This document shows, piece by piece, positions 47,777 to 58,019 of a stretch of DNA of 64,000 nt. The notes under the pieces were generated by a model that ran no database searches, was not told the DNA's origin, and worked only from the letters and a program-made list of their open reading frames with translations. Positions within the stretch are counted from its first letter, which is position 1. Each line of letters starts with the position of its first letter. Source of the stretch: Amanita rubescens (taxonomy: Eukaryota; Basidiomycota; Agaricomycetes; Agaricales; Amanitaceae); contig WION01000009.1 in NCBI GenBank assembly GCA_015039365.1, forward strand, positions 744,001 through 808,000, read 5' to 3'. A program made the position numbers and the translations under genes.

Positions 47777-49178
47777 TCTCAGATTCAAACGAAAGGGTGG
47801 CGACGTCGCCTCCCCGAGCGAAGATGGGGACCGGATCCCACAACTACCCAAAATACATAACAATTTCCGTCTTGCCCCGCCACCGGTCCCACCGCGCACA
47901 TCTTTAGCTCCAAACACCCCTTCTCCTCAATTACCTTCTTGCACCCCTTCTTCTTCTTACACTCCGTCATCCATCGGTCCAATACGCAAAAAACAAAAAA
48001 TAAAACCCGAACTACCCGTCAAACTTGAACCGTCCATACTCCGACCCAAAGTCGCAGCCGCAGACCGAATCCGTTCTTGGGAAACTCCGTTTTCAAAAAA
48101 ATTCAAGGAAGAACTCAAGGAATCCCTTCCCCCCGACCTCGTAAACACATTACAATCAACCATATACAAAGCTCTCGCCCCAAACACCCGTAATTCATAT
48201 GGCGCCGGTATTCGAAAATTTTCCGAATTTTGTGACAAATATAATATTCCTGAAGAATCTCGTATGCCAGCATCAAACATCCTTCTTACAGCCTTCGTCT
48301 CCGAGTATTCAGGTACCTGCTCTGGATCATGTGTCAAAAATTGGATGTCCGGCATCAAAGCCTGGCACGACTACAATGGCGCCCCATGGTCCGGCGAGTC
48401 CCGCCTTGTACACCTTGCAAGATCCACCGCCAACAAAGAAGGGAAAACTTTTTCACGCCCACAACGTAACCCAATTACGACTGAACACCTCCGCACCCTT
48501 CGTGCCAACCTAAACCTCTCGAACCCTTCAGATGCGGCCACTTGGGCCATTGCTTCTTGCGCCTTTTGGGGCTGTCGACGCCTTGGCGAACTCACTATTC
48601 TGTCTCGTTCATCATTTGACCCAAAATTCCACGTTTCAAGATCCTCACAAGCCAAGCCTAAATTCAATTCCAACATCCTTACTTCTATCTCCCTCGACAT
48701 CCCGTGGACCAAGGCTTCAAAGGAGAAAGGTGGTCGCATCGTTCTCACAGCTCGAACCGATGAACTCTGCCCCGTAGCCGCCCTTCTTAACCACCTCCAC
48801 GTAAATAACGGCATTCCCCTGAATTTACCTTTCTTCACTTCTATTGCACCAGACGGTTCTTCCCAGCTCCCTGTCAAGAAAGATTTTCTTGATAAGTGTA
48901 AAAAATTGATGTCCTCACCGAACCTATCCACCTTCGCCGGCCACAGCTTCAGAATCGGAGGAACAGTCGAACTCCTTCTCTCGGGAGTCTCCCCCGAGGT
49001 GGTTGCCTCTTTAGGCGAATGGTCTTCAATGGCTTTCCTACTTTACTGGCGCAAAATTGACGAAATAATACCACAGCACATTTTCAAAGCATACGATAGA
49101 AACAAACTGATAGCCGTAGCTTCCGAGATAGAATCATTCCGGGTCAGATCAAACATCCGTTCATCTGACATACAATAG
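47769..49178 (+). CDS. Tyrosine recombinase of the retrotransposon
   Basis: This is a phage-integrase-like YR that should recombine the circular element DNA into the genome. I chose ATG 47769 (MFSLRFKRKGGDVASPSEDG) because the open frame upstream of it has no ATG. A Pro-rich linker precedes the SAM-like N-terminal core-binding domain (PNTRNSYGAGIRKFSEFCDK, TAFVSEYSGTCSGSCVKNWM). Catalytic positions are visible: Arg in FWGCRRLGELTIL, His-x-x-Arg in FAGHSFRIGGTVELLLSG, Trp in SLGEWSSMAFLLYWRK and the nucleophile Tyr probably in LLYWRK. The frame has no stops over 470 codons. The TAG of the RT frame lies within its first codons. Confidence 0.85.
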   Translation: MFSLRFKRKGGDVASPSEDGDRIPQLPKIHNNFRLAPPPVPPRTSLAPNTPSPQLPSCTPSSSYTPSSIGPIRKKQKIKPELPVKLEPSILRPKVAAADRIRSWETPFSKKFKEELKESLPPDLVNTLQSTIYKALAPNTRNSYGAGIRKFSEFCDKYNIPEESRMPASNILLTAFVSEYSGTCSGSCVKNWMSGIKAWHDYNGAPWSGESRLVHLARSTANKEGKTFSRPQRNPITTEHLRTLRANLNLSNPSDAATWAIASCAFWGCRRLGELTILSRSSFDPKFHVSRSSQAKPKFNSNILTSISLDIPWTKASKEKGGRIVLTARTDELCPVAALLNHLHVNNGIPLNLPFFTSIAPDGSSQLPVKKDFLDKCKKLMSSPNLSTFAGHSFRIGGTVELLLSGVSPEVVASLGEWSSMAFLLYWRKIDEIIPQHIFKAYDRNKLIAVASEIESFRVRSNIRSSDIQ

Positions 49179-49326
49179 TTCATACCTTTATGACCACCGT
49201 ACCACTAGCTCACTTTACCTTGTTAATACACAGAGTCGCATTTCCCGAGCTAGTTTTTAGCTTTGTTTGGGGGAAGTTCGGGCGCGCAGCGGCCCGAGCT
49301 TGTTTTAGCTAAAACTTTAGCTCTTT

Positions 49327-49664
49327 TGGGCAGCAAGCCCGTGCCGCAGCATTTATCCCCTCATTAGCACGGGTCCGCCCGGACTTCTGAGCCTTTTCGG
49401 GCCATACCGCTTCGGGCATTTCCCAATCGCGCCACTACCACTTTGGGACCTCCCATTTTGGCGCGATTTCCCGATCTGGGCCTTCCCCAAACGGAAATGC
49501 CACGTGAGCGCACACGGCCCCCGGCTCACCCCCCAAACCAAAGTATTATAATAAAACATAAAACTTTGGAAAGGACTAAAACAACACAATACCACGCGAG
49601 AGATATATAACCTTTATCTCGAGCTCACTCCTTCACAATTGGCCATAGCCCGACAATAACTTAT
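49327..49664 (+). repeat. Split direct repeat B1
   Basis: This 338-bp repeat starts tgggcagcaagcccgtg and ends cgacaataacttat, and is identical by eye to 49858-50195. It contains an inverted repeat AATCGCGCCA...TGGCGCGATT at 49425-49468. It abuts A2 directly. Confidence 0.9.
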
Positions 49665-49831
49665 TCCGCGATAATGCGCAGCATTATCTAAGGATAAGTT
49701 CGGAGGGCGCCGAACAATCGACGGAACTTCCCGAACCGAAAGACGCGTCGCGCGCCCCAACGCGTCTTCCCCATCTTTCTTTCTCTTTCTTCCTCCTCTC
49801 TGTAACTCGTACACTCGCAATAACATTTTTA
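49665..49831 (+). repeat. Split direct repeat A2
   Basis: This is the second copy of the 167-bp A repeat. It directly follows B1, so the B1/A2 junction reproduces the junction expected in a closed circle. It carries the same palindrome at 49670-49688. It is followed by a 26-bp unique spacer before B2. Confidence 0.9.
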
Positions 49832-49857
49832 CCCACCCACCTCTCCCTCTATAGGTC

Positions 49858-50195
49858 TGGGCAGCAAGCCCGTGCCGCAGCATTTATCCCCTCATTAGCA
49901 CGGGTCCGCCCGGACTTCTGAGCCTTTTCGGGCCATACCGCTTCGGGCATTTCCCAATCGCGCCACTACCACTTTGGGACCTCCCATTTTGGCGCGATTT
50001 CCCGATCTGGGCCTTCCCCAAACGGAAATGCCACGTGAGCGCACACGGCCCCCGGCTCACCCCCCAAACCAAAGTATTATAATAAAACATAAAACTTTGG
50101 AAAGGACTAAAACAACACAATACCACGCGAGAGATATATAACCTTTATCTCGAGCTCACTCCTTCACAATTGGCCATAGCCCGACAATAACTTAT
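49858..50195 (+). repeat. Split direct repeat B2
   Basis: This is the right terminal copy of the 338-bp B repeat and ends at cttat 50195. Genomic DNA resumes with ccaaatcctaacaag. No target-site duplication is visible between the two element ends. Confidence 0.9.
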
Positions 50196-50439
50196 CCAAA
50201 TCCTAACAAGCGCACCATTAGGCGCGGGCCCAGCTGACCACGTCTAGATCTCACTGTGCGCGCTTGAGCTTAAAGCAAAACGTTCGCCATGCTTGAGTTT
50301 GACGCAGTACAGAGGGACCGAGGGTAGATCTGGGTAGATGGCGTCCTACACGAGCACGTTTACGTATGATCCCCGCAACCTGAAAAGTGGAGGGCGACTT
50401 CTGCTTCCTAAAATAAATCGCTTCAGGACATCTCTCGAA

Positions 50440-50923
50440 TGAGGGCTCTCAAAGGTACAACCTCGTATCTCCTCATATAGTTCATCCTTCTCCTAGCTCT
50501 TTTCGGCAGTTTACTTGCCCAATTCATCTATCCGGTTGTGCTAGACTTCAGCAATTCCTATCGGATCTGGTATCGAGATACTGAAACCGTACCAGCCTAC
50601 GCACGCCGTTGGAGATTTCCGCTACGACCTGGCGGACCACCCCGCCTCCACAGAAATTATCATTACTGCGGATAATAACTGTACTCTGTGGGTCAAGTTG
50701 GATAGGGTAACGACCTCAAGAATACTGCGTCGCCCTCAATCCGTATTATAACGTCTTTGCTGCCCGGGTCATTAACGCTCCTGGCGGCGCGATCAACCCG
50801 GCTCCATCGCTCGCCGCTATCGAGATTTTTTATTTTGATGGGAAAACCAAAATGATCGTGAGCGACAGCAGCTGGCTCGCAAACGGCGCTTCACCTGGAT
50901 TCAGACAGCGCACACTATCTTAG
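50440..50923 (+). pseudogene. Decayed secreted-protein gene (fungal beta-rich extracellular family)
   Basis: Coding remnants appear in more than one frame. A signal-peptide-like stretch FILLLALFGSLLAQ starts near 50481. It is followed by YDLADHPASTEIIITADNNC and TLWVKLDR. After a frame change it reads YCVALNPYYNVFAARVINAP, then AIEIFYFDGKTKMIVSDSSW and a TAG at 50921-50923. These phrases resemble small secreted Agaricomycete proteins of unknown function with a lectin-like fold. At least one frameshift separates the two halves, and the normal C-terminus seems missing. The gene sits 250 bp right of the retrotransposon. Confidence 0.5.
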
Positions 50924-51121
50924 CCCTCCCTGTTGCATCATATTAAATACGGGCACAGAAATAACTGAACAGTGGTAGCCCTAAATGTCGGCGCTTGGTG
51001 TCGAACTTGTGATAGGTCAAATTCGAGTGGCTAGGGAAAATGACGGTCTCAAATTAGATAACAGTATAACCCGGTTAGTCCGAATCACCTTTCAATCCAA
51101 TTATTAGCGCGCAGTTAAAAC

Positions 51122-51195
51122 GGCCGACTAGCTCAGTTGGTTAGAGCGTCGTACTAATAATGCGAAGGTCTTGGGTTCAATCCCCACGTTGGCCA
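51122..51195 (+). tRNA. tRNA-Ile (anticodon AAU)
   Basis: The 74-nt cloverleaf has acceptor stem GGCCGAC paired with GTTGGCC and discriminator A. The D arm is TAGCTCAGTTGGTTAGAGC. The anticodon stem TCGTA pairs with TGCGA around the loop CTAATAA, giving AAT. The T loop is TTCAATC. A-box and B-box (GGTTCAATCC, 51174-51183) elements are intact and there is no intron. CCA is not encoded, as expected in a nucleus. One T-stem pair (outermost) is mismatched. Confidence 0.93.
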
Positions 51196-51200
51196 TGTAA

Positions 51201-51206
51201 TTTTTT
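51201..51206 (+). terminator. RNA polymerase III terminator of tRNA-Ile
   Basis: A run of six T lies 5 bp after the tRNA end, the usual Pol III stop signal. Confidence 0.8.
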
Positions 51207-51289
51207 ATATATACTCGGATACATTGAGTAGTTCCACGAGAGTACCAGAATGTCGTATCCAAAGTGTCCTCTGATACTCGTACCAGGAT

Positions 51290-52374
51290 TTAGTTTACAG
51301 TTCGTCCAGTTCCACACTGTTGTTCCAGCTCTTCTTCCTGCTTCCTTAGTCGATTCATCGTCGCGCTAAGTATTCTCTGTCTCCGCTCCTCAGCAGACTC
51401 GACCAAGGATCCTACATCGTTGCCTCCAAGAACGTGCGTATGTGTGTCTGCTTCTAGCTCTGGAGATGGGATGTACACATCCCCTTCGCCATTTAGACGA
51501 CGAGTCCCATTACCCTCGGCAAGTTCAAACTCTGCAACCTCTCGATTGAGCTTCGAGTTGAGTTCTTTGAACTAGGGTACAGATTTGTGTCAGTCTGCAA
51601 ACCTAGATCGCATTGACGCATCGCGCTTACATTCTCATCGTGATCGCCCCAGACATTATGCGTCAATTCATGGCACAACACTCTCCTTACTTCCCTGTAG
51701 GTTCTAAACCCATCATAACGGTCCGTCCGTAAGCGTAGCTTTATACTCTGTCCTGCATTGACATTGAGTCCCAATAATTCTGGATGTTCGTGCGGCGCAA
51801 GTTCCGTCAAAACACCAACAGAGAGCTGGTGTTTCTGCATGATACGCCTAATGGCAGGGTCTTCGGATAACTTGGTAAGGAGTGCAAGGGCACTGGATGG
51901 ATTGGGGAGATGAGATAATGGAACCAGTTCATGGAAACGATAGTTGGTATAGGATTGACTTGGAGGAGGCCCCGTGGATCGTACCTGTGAAATATTCGCC
52001 AACACTGCGATAGAGGAGGGAATAACACTCACTTTAACTTGGGGTTTTAATGCCCGTTCCCTTAATATTTTCTCTCGTTTCCGTTGAGCATTTTCGGCAT
52101 CTTTCATTCCACCTAGCTCCTGCATCGTCGCCCCGAGAAGCTGAATCTTCATTCCATCCTTCAGCCCTACCTCAATCACTGTCGTATCTTCATCCTGACT
52201 AGTAGAAGTTGCTTTCTTCCCCTTGTACAACAGCTTTTGTAGCGATGGTGGTACTGACGTCAGCTCTTCCAGACATGCCTGTAAGGCAGAAAGCGTGCTG
52301 TCTGGCAGTACAGAGAGCGCGTGTTGCGCCCCTCGATATGTTACTGTTAGCTTGATGGGTGTCTCCATAGACAT
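51290..52374 (-). CDS. Ubiquitin-like and WLM domain metalloprotease-like protein
   Basis: The protein joins an N-terminal ubiquitin-like fold to a WLM (Wss1-like) domain. The start at 52374 opens MSMETPIKLTVTYRGAQHAL, with the Ubl continuing through SLQKLLYKGKKATSTSQDED and KIQLLGATMQELGGMK. After a short spacer the WLM region includes ALLTKLSEDPAIRRIMQKHQ, LGLNVNAGQSIKLRLRTD and the zinc site VLCHELTHNVWGDHDEN (HExxH plus a later His). An intron near 51575-51630 joins this to FKELNSKLNREVAEFELAEG and a helical tail ending at 51290. Wss1-type proteases clear SUMO- or ubiquitin-linked DNA-protein crosslinks. The same Ubl-WLM order is known in fission yeast. The exact substrate is inference. 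Confidence 0.82.
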
Positions 52375-53639
52375 TCTCGTGGTATCGGTTTGTGAGCGAA
52401 TGTCATGATGCTGTTGCCATTATATCATATATGGGTTGCTGACTGATTGTGCCCTGAATGAGTCAGCACCGAGTACGCAGCGCGTCTCAATTTATAACTG
52501 AAGAACTAATTAGTACCATTCCGACTTGGAGGTCGTTTGTCGTTTGCAAGCTTGGCGCCGTAGTGCGGCAGAGGCACAGAATTGAATATGGGACGGATGA
52601 CTCCAAGCGGAACAGGTTGCAGACCTCAACTAACCCTAGAGTTCCACGCCGCGGCGCGGTTGCGCTCTGCGTCCTCCGAACGCTGTCACACTCTCGCCTC
52701 AGCAAGCTTGACACTGAGGTAAAAAGGATATGGAGGGTTTGCTATGTTTCTTTCGTCGTCGAAATCGAAGTCACTCTCGTCACCTTCTATCGTACAAAAC
52801 GGCAAGGAGAGATAGTAAATGTTTTGGATGTTGATGTTCACGGGTGGTGAATTTTTTTTAAAACACAGTGGAGTTAAACACGCCAATCGGAGGGCGGGGC
52901 GAGCTGTCATTGGTGGAGAGGCCATCCCAGTACGCTAAATAAAACGTGATGGAGATCAAATGATGAAAGGAGACGTACAGGTAAAATCCCAGCTCGTAAC
53001 CGTCCGCCCACCCACCCAAGTTCTTGGAGAGAACTCCTAGGGTAGGATCACCACGGTGTTCGAACCAGTGAAGCGTCAGACCACAGATTGGACTCCAGCA
53101 TCACCAAGGCGCCTTGGAACCAAATGAGATGCAACATTGAAGTATGGTATGGAATGCCCAATGATCACGTTCAGATTGCTGGTTGTACTGGAGGAGGTGG
53201 TAACGGGGTTGATCTGCCGTCGGAGCAGGGAGTAGATCAGGACATATAACAATTCAGGCGACCCTTTTTTTTTGGCATGTGGGCGGCGGTGTGGATTGGG
53301 ATCTTTTGCAAGGCGGGTTGAGCGCCTCAGGGTACCGGTGGTATTGCTGGAAGGGGTGCATGATGAAAAGTAACGCGCGCGGCCGTCACTGGCACGTACT
53401 AACCTCATGTTGTCAGCGCGATGGGTCAATGTCTTAGAGTGACCCCACGCCAGAATCGAAGAAATCGAAGAAAAGGGGCTAGGAATCCAACATCAATGTC
53501 TAGACGTCTACCCCAAAAGTCCCATGTAGATCGAAGCTCTGGGTCAATCGTTTAAACGACCTCAATATATCAACGTCTCAGGAGTTAGCTGGCGACTACA
53601 GAGCGCTGCGATGTGCTTGTGTAGTAATTAAGTTAATAT
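52375..53639. other. Unassigned region
   Basis: Several frames of 65-130 codons occur here (for example 52458-52850 plus and 53076-53429 minus). They overlap one another on both strands, show no family motif and do not form exon chains, so I do not call a gene. The promoter of the Ubl-WLM gene should lie in the first few hundred bases. Nothing else stands out. Confidence 0.4.
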
Positions 53640-54135
53640 TTGTAGCCAGCTCCTATCGTCACCTTCGCCAGATTCCAGGTACTACGTTGCTCAGGCTCTG
53701 AGACCAAGGTATGTAGAGGCTTACTGACCGCCATTCCGGACAAAAACTTCTGATCCACTTCCACAGATTGGACCTCCATGAAAATGTTGAAGCTAATACC
53801 GTAACTGCAACGTTCGAGCTTCCTGGTCTCACCAAGGAGAGCGTGGACATCCACGTCCACAACGGCCGCCTGCATATTACTAAGCGGAGAAAGCAAAATC
53901 TCTGCCGATCACGAAGAGAGCGGTTGTGCGGTACGCGAACGTCGGTATGGCAAATTCTTCAGAACCTTGAAACTTCCGTACGGAGTAAAACAGTATTTTT
54001 GGGAATGGTGAACGTGGTTACTTACCTATGGCACAGGAAGACCAAGTCAATGCAAAGATGGACAATGGAATTTTGACAGTAACCTTCCCCAGGTTTACGC
54101 CTGAGACCGCACCAAAGAAGATCGCGGTTGAGTAG
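53640..54135 (+). pseudogene. Small heat-shock protein (HSP20) gene, frameshifted and 5'-truncated
   Basis: The alpha-crystallin domain is clear. After a cag acceptor at 53766 the exon encodes LDLHENVEANTVTATFELPG and LTKESVDIHVHNGRLHIT. One base later the frame shifts and continues as SGESKISADHEESGCAVRER and RYGKFFRTLKLPYGVKQ. An intron (about 53988-54038) leads to EDQVNAKMDNGILTVTFPRF and TPETAPKKIAVE, with a TAG at 54133-54135. An intact member would be a cytosolic ATP-independent holdase chaperone. The single extra base near 53881 and the absence of a recognisable N-terminal exon indicate a pseudogene. A sequencing error at one base is a possible alternative for the frameshift but not for the missing start. 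Confidence 0.7.
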
Positions 54136-54931
54136 ACAAATCGAAATCAACATTTGGACCACGTAATACTTGAGTTTGTTGTCGTTCGCCGAGTTGTATA
54201 GTCATTGATCTCGAATTCTATCATTTGACGGCGATGGCAAACTAGTGGTCAAACATTATCGATTGGCATTATCCTTGGTGATGTGACATTATGTTAGCAA
54301 AAATAGAAATGCTGCTTAGTCAACTCCAGTGGCTGTACACTACGCTATTGTTCGTAAATTTCAATTGCAGCTCGACACTGGCAATGGCTGTTCTAGGCGT
54401 CCGTGGAGATCATCAATCGGTCTCGGAAGAAGTACGTTTAATAAGAGACTTTTAGAACAATTGACTCCATCTACCATTTTGAGCAGTGATTGACCGCCGG
54501 TTTTTTGTTTCTTACTGCGAATGGCCTTCAACAGGAAGAACCTGAGCCACATCTTGGCCATGCGCCATTCTACGGTCTCTGAAAGGCTTACAACCGAAAT
54601 ACATAGGTTTGCTTTACGTGGCTCACGTCCTACTCTGGAAACGTGAATAATTCCGCGAACCACGTGGTTGATCAGTTGTTTTGCAAACGGCCGCCCCGCC
54701 ATCATATATTCTTTCTTGCGTCCCTTTACTTTAAATCCACACGGTTCACAACTCCGCCGTGCCACCATCATCTTTGCCTCCTTCAGATCCTTCAAATCCT
54801 CCCGCCTCCCAATCTGACTTTTCCTGGTATTTTGCCCCTTTAGGAAAGTGCACGACTCGCCCTTTGTCCTTGCGAAGCCACAGTAAACCACTTAATAAAT
54901 AGTATAAGTAAACCCCCGCCACTTTGAAACA
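54136..54931. other. Intergenic region upstream of the first FunK1 gene
   Basis: No gene is supported. A minus-strand frame at 54361-54891 is unusually long (176 codons), but its first codon is GTG. Its first ATG leaves about 137 codons of basic, family-less sequence. The last 100 bp before 54932 should include the kinase promoter and leader. Confidence 0.4.
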
Positions 54932-57510
54932 ATGTCCTCCGAGACTTCAGGATTCAATTCCCATTCCTGCTCCTCCTGTTCATATAACAGTGACTATTAT
55001 AGTGACTATTGCAGTGAGTCGCTTAGATTCGCCGGTTCTCGCTCATACTTACGGAATGACACCAGGCGGTTGTTCCATGAATTCGACGCCTCACCGACGC
55101 GGTGTATCTGATGCCGGGTATACCGTCGATGAGATGAGAGCCGAGCTCCAAAGGGACGTCTCGGAAAGGATCGCCGACGAGAAGTTGGGCATCTATGCCT
55201 TCCTCCGTCACGTCTGGGGTTTGAGTGAACAAGCTCTGGACAAGATTCACGAGGCGGCGGAAACTCTCAAATCATCTTTGCCAACAGATCTCCTTCAGGC
55301 GTATAAGGCCGCTTTCGACCATGAGCCAAAGGCTTATCGGCCCTTCTTGGATATCTCAAAGCACCTAATTGAGGAGCTTGGAAAGATTGGACTTCCCGTG
55401 CTGGACTCGTTTGATCGCTTCCAAACGTCCAGTGGCGGTTGGCCAATAAATAATGGACACAATCTGCGCAAGCCGGACGTCGTCGTCTCTTTTGAACCCA
55501 CGGAGATCACATGGGGCAATGTGATTGCACCGTTCGAATTCAAGACTCGCGATAAAAGCGCGAGGGGACGAAAATCTCATGGACGAGTCCTTCCCGAAGG
55601 GTCAATTCCAGCGTCGTCTAGAAAGAACCTCTTTCACGCAGAAAGTGCACCCGTTAGCCACTCTCGACGCCTACTTTTCGATGAAAGCGTACTACGCGAC
55701 ACTCGCGGTGGTGCCACCAGTCGCGATCAGCCGGGAAGGTCTGGTGTTACCCCTAGTGTATCGTGCGCATCCTCATCGATGCCACCGGGCAGTCAGGCAG
55801 CGGGAGCCGAGCTAAGCAACGCCGTTGAGGGCGGCATCCAGTTTGAATTCCGATCGCGTCAAGCCAAAGCACAAGTTGGCGAAAAATCCACAACATCAAA
55901 GAAGAGGAGTTCCCCGAAGCCTCCTCGTTCCAGGGCTTCTTCTACGTCGTCCGCCAGAGTCAACCTCAATCGTAAATCTAAGCCTGAGCCAATCGAGCCA
56001 CAATTATCCAGCTCTATGAAGCGGAAGGCTGACGATACCCTTGTCTCCGTCCCACGCAAGCGTCAAAACAAGAAACCTTCCCTTAACCGAGACCACATGC
56101 AGTTGGCTCGCTATGCCTTAGAATGCATGGCCGCTGCTAGCCGTCATTACGTCACAGGCGTTCTTGTCGATCGCTTCAACATTTCTTTGTGGTATTACGA
56201 TCGTGCTACCGTGGCTCACACCGTCCTGTTCGACTTTGAGGATGAACCACACTTGTTGGCAATGGTGTTATATGCTCTTTGTGAATGCACCCCGCGCCAG
56301 GCCGGGTTTGACCCGTTCATCATTCCTGCGTCCGAACCGTGCCCATCGGATGTCGACCAACTGTTCGAAACAGCAATAAGCGCAAAACAGTCCAAAGGCG
56401 ATCAAGTCGTCCTTGTATTGGGTGATCAAACGATCAAAAGCTTCGGGATAACAGGCGACAAGCTCTTCGCAAATAGAGGCTTACTTGGACGCGGGACGAA
56501 TGTTTTTCCTGTAGAAGAGATCGGCGGGAACGAGGACGACGAAAACGCGGACCTTGTTCTCAAAATGACATGGCCAGACAATCAGCGGAAGAGAGAAGCG
56601 GACGTGATAGGTCAGCTTCGCGAAGCCATCCCTGACATGGCCCAACATTTACCAGATGTGATGTGTTCCGCCGACATGACTGCGGAAGAGGTTCGTCTGC
56701 CAAGGCATCTCTTAGGTATCAACGTCGTTCCAAATTTGGAACGATGCTTCCACGCATTTGTGATGTCTCGCTACAAGGCCTTATGGATGGTTGACAGTGT
56801 CGAGGAATTCCAAAATGTATTTGTTGATTGCGTCGAATGTAAGTTCCTTGTCCACAATCGTCGTTCAATATTGAGCGAGAGATAATTTAGGTCACTATGC
56901 TGCGTATCGACGAGGGCGTGTGCTTCATCGTGATCTGAGCATCAATAATCTTATGTGCGACAAGAAATCCACTCGCTATATTGGGATCCTGTCGGATTGG
57001 GACCTAGCCTCACTCATTGACGAACTGAACGCGGTCATCCCTTCCAACGCGCAACATCGTACCGGCACGATCCCCTTCATGTCAATCAGTTTATTGAAAG
57101 GAAATCCGCCTCACAAGTATTGCCACGACCTCGAATCGTTTTTCTATATCCTCATATGGGCTGCCGTCCACTTTGACCTTCGGAAGAAGCAATGCTTACC
57201 TTCACCGCCCACGTTCAAAAAATGGAATAATTCAGACTTACTGGATGCTGCTCAGCCGAAGGTTAATTGTTTGGCCTTTCCCGGCGAGCTTGCCCCCTTT
57301 ATATTGGACGACTTCAAAGAACTTTTTCATACATGGATTTTGTCGCTGAGGGATTTGTTCCACGAAGCCTATAATGTCAGTAACTCCGGGCTAGTTGTAA
57401 ACACAAGGGACGGTTGGAGTGGAATCATACTTGAACGTCTAGAAAAGAATATCACTTTTGAAGCTTTCATGTCAGCGATTGGACGGGAGCCTCGCCATAC
57501 GTATACATAA
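54932..57510 (+). CDS. FunK1-type fungal protein kinase
   Basis: This belongs to the fungal-specific FunK1 kinases expanded in multicellular basidiomycetes. I prefer the ATG at 54932 (MSSETSGFNSHSCSSCSYNS) with a 52-nt intron (55014-55065); the frame through that region has no upstream ATG. The family N-terminal domain includes YRPFLDISKHLIEELGKIGL and RKPDVVVSFEPTEITWGNVI. A basic Ser-rich insert follows (about 55560-56100). The kinase part has GRGTNVF, the beta-3 Lys region ADLVLKMTW, the catalytic loop VLHRDLSINNLMC, the metal motif SDWDLAS in place of DFG, and GTIPFMSISLL. The family helix HKYCHDLESFFYILIWAAV is also present. One further intron at about 56839-56890 splits the catalytic lobe. 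The frame stays open to TAA 57508-57510. Confidence 0.87.
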
Positions 57511-58019
57511 TGACCAAGGTAGATGCAGGTTTTAGCATAAATTTGCCATTGAATATGTATCTTGATGAATTTGTTACTCCTTGAATATAAATCTCGTATT
57601 GGATGTATGGATAGGAACGACCGACGGTGATATTTTTTGCAGTTCGTCCAAGCGTGACGCGTGAAGTACTTAGACTTGTAATGACTCATCGGAAATAGGC
57701 TCGACGAAAGATGCTCGCGCCATGTACATACACATATAGTAGTAGGTCCTTTGATACAACTACCATTGGAACTCCATTGGCATGATTCGATTAAAAACAA
57801 ATTCTTTCACAGAAATTCAGATACCTAAGCCACAGCGCTAACCCCCGAACTCGATAACTATGCACACAGCCTGACACTTGCCTTCATTAGTACTGCTGCT
57901 ACTACTGCAGTTACGCGTCGTTCACGCCATAAGTAGGGCAAAGTAACAAGTCCTCGACATTTGCTGGCCTCGTGCGTCAAAATCTATACACAGCGAATTT
58001 TCTACTTGGTAGCAGTGCG
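57511..58019. other. Region downstream of FunK1, no gene seen
   Basis: This holds the 3' end of the kinase transcript and unassigned sequence. A minus-strand open frame at 57369-57800 mostly mirrors the kinase gene and has no similarity of its own. Confidence 0.4.

Larger units (their letters stand above)
44180..50195 (+). mobile_element. Ngaro/PAT-like tyrosine-recombinase retrotransposon (DIRS order), complete
   Basis: The element is 6,016 bp with split direct repeats in the order A1 (44180-44346), internal region, B1 (49327-49664), A2 (49665-49831), B2 (49858-50195). The internal region encodes a Gag-like zinc-knuckle protein, a reverse transcriptase with RNase H, and a tyrosine recombinase in place of a DDE integrase. 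The order and repeat layout are those of Ngaro/PAT-type elements. These replicate through a circular DNA that the recombinase inserts, usually without target duplication. No methyltransferase domain like that of DIRS1 proper was seen, nor an SGNH hydrolase ORF as found in some Ngaro elements. A1/A2 and B1/B2 look identical base for base by eye, so the insertion is probably recent and the element may be active. Confidence 0.9.

Noticed and set aside
49353..50126. Two identical 80-codon minus-strand frames (49353-49595, 49884-50126)
   Set aside because: They lie wholly inside the B1 and B2 repeats and are identical because the repeats are. There is no evidence of a protein.
44180..50195. Interpretation of the element as an LTR (Gypsy/Copia) retrotransposon
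   Set aside because: There is no DDE integrase or aspartic protease, the repeats are split and not simple LTRs, no target duplication is seen, and the last gene is a tyrosine recombinase.
53076..53429. 117-codon minus-strand frame
   Set aside because: It has no recognised family and no exon partners. Low-complexity basic stretches explain the absence of stops.
54361..54891. 176-codon minus-strand frame upstream of FunK1
   Set aside because: The frame begins with GTG, the remaining ATG-initiated part is basic and matches no family I know, and no neighbouring exon extends it. I left it as unassigned.
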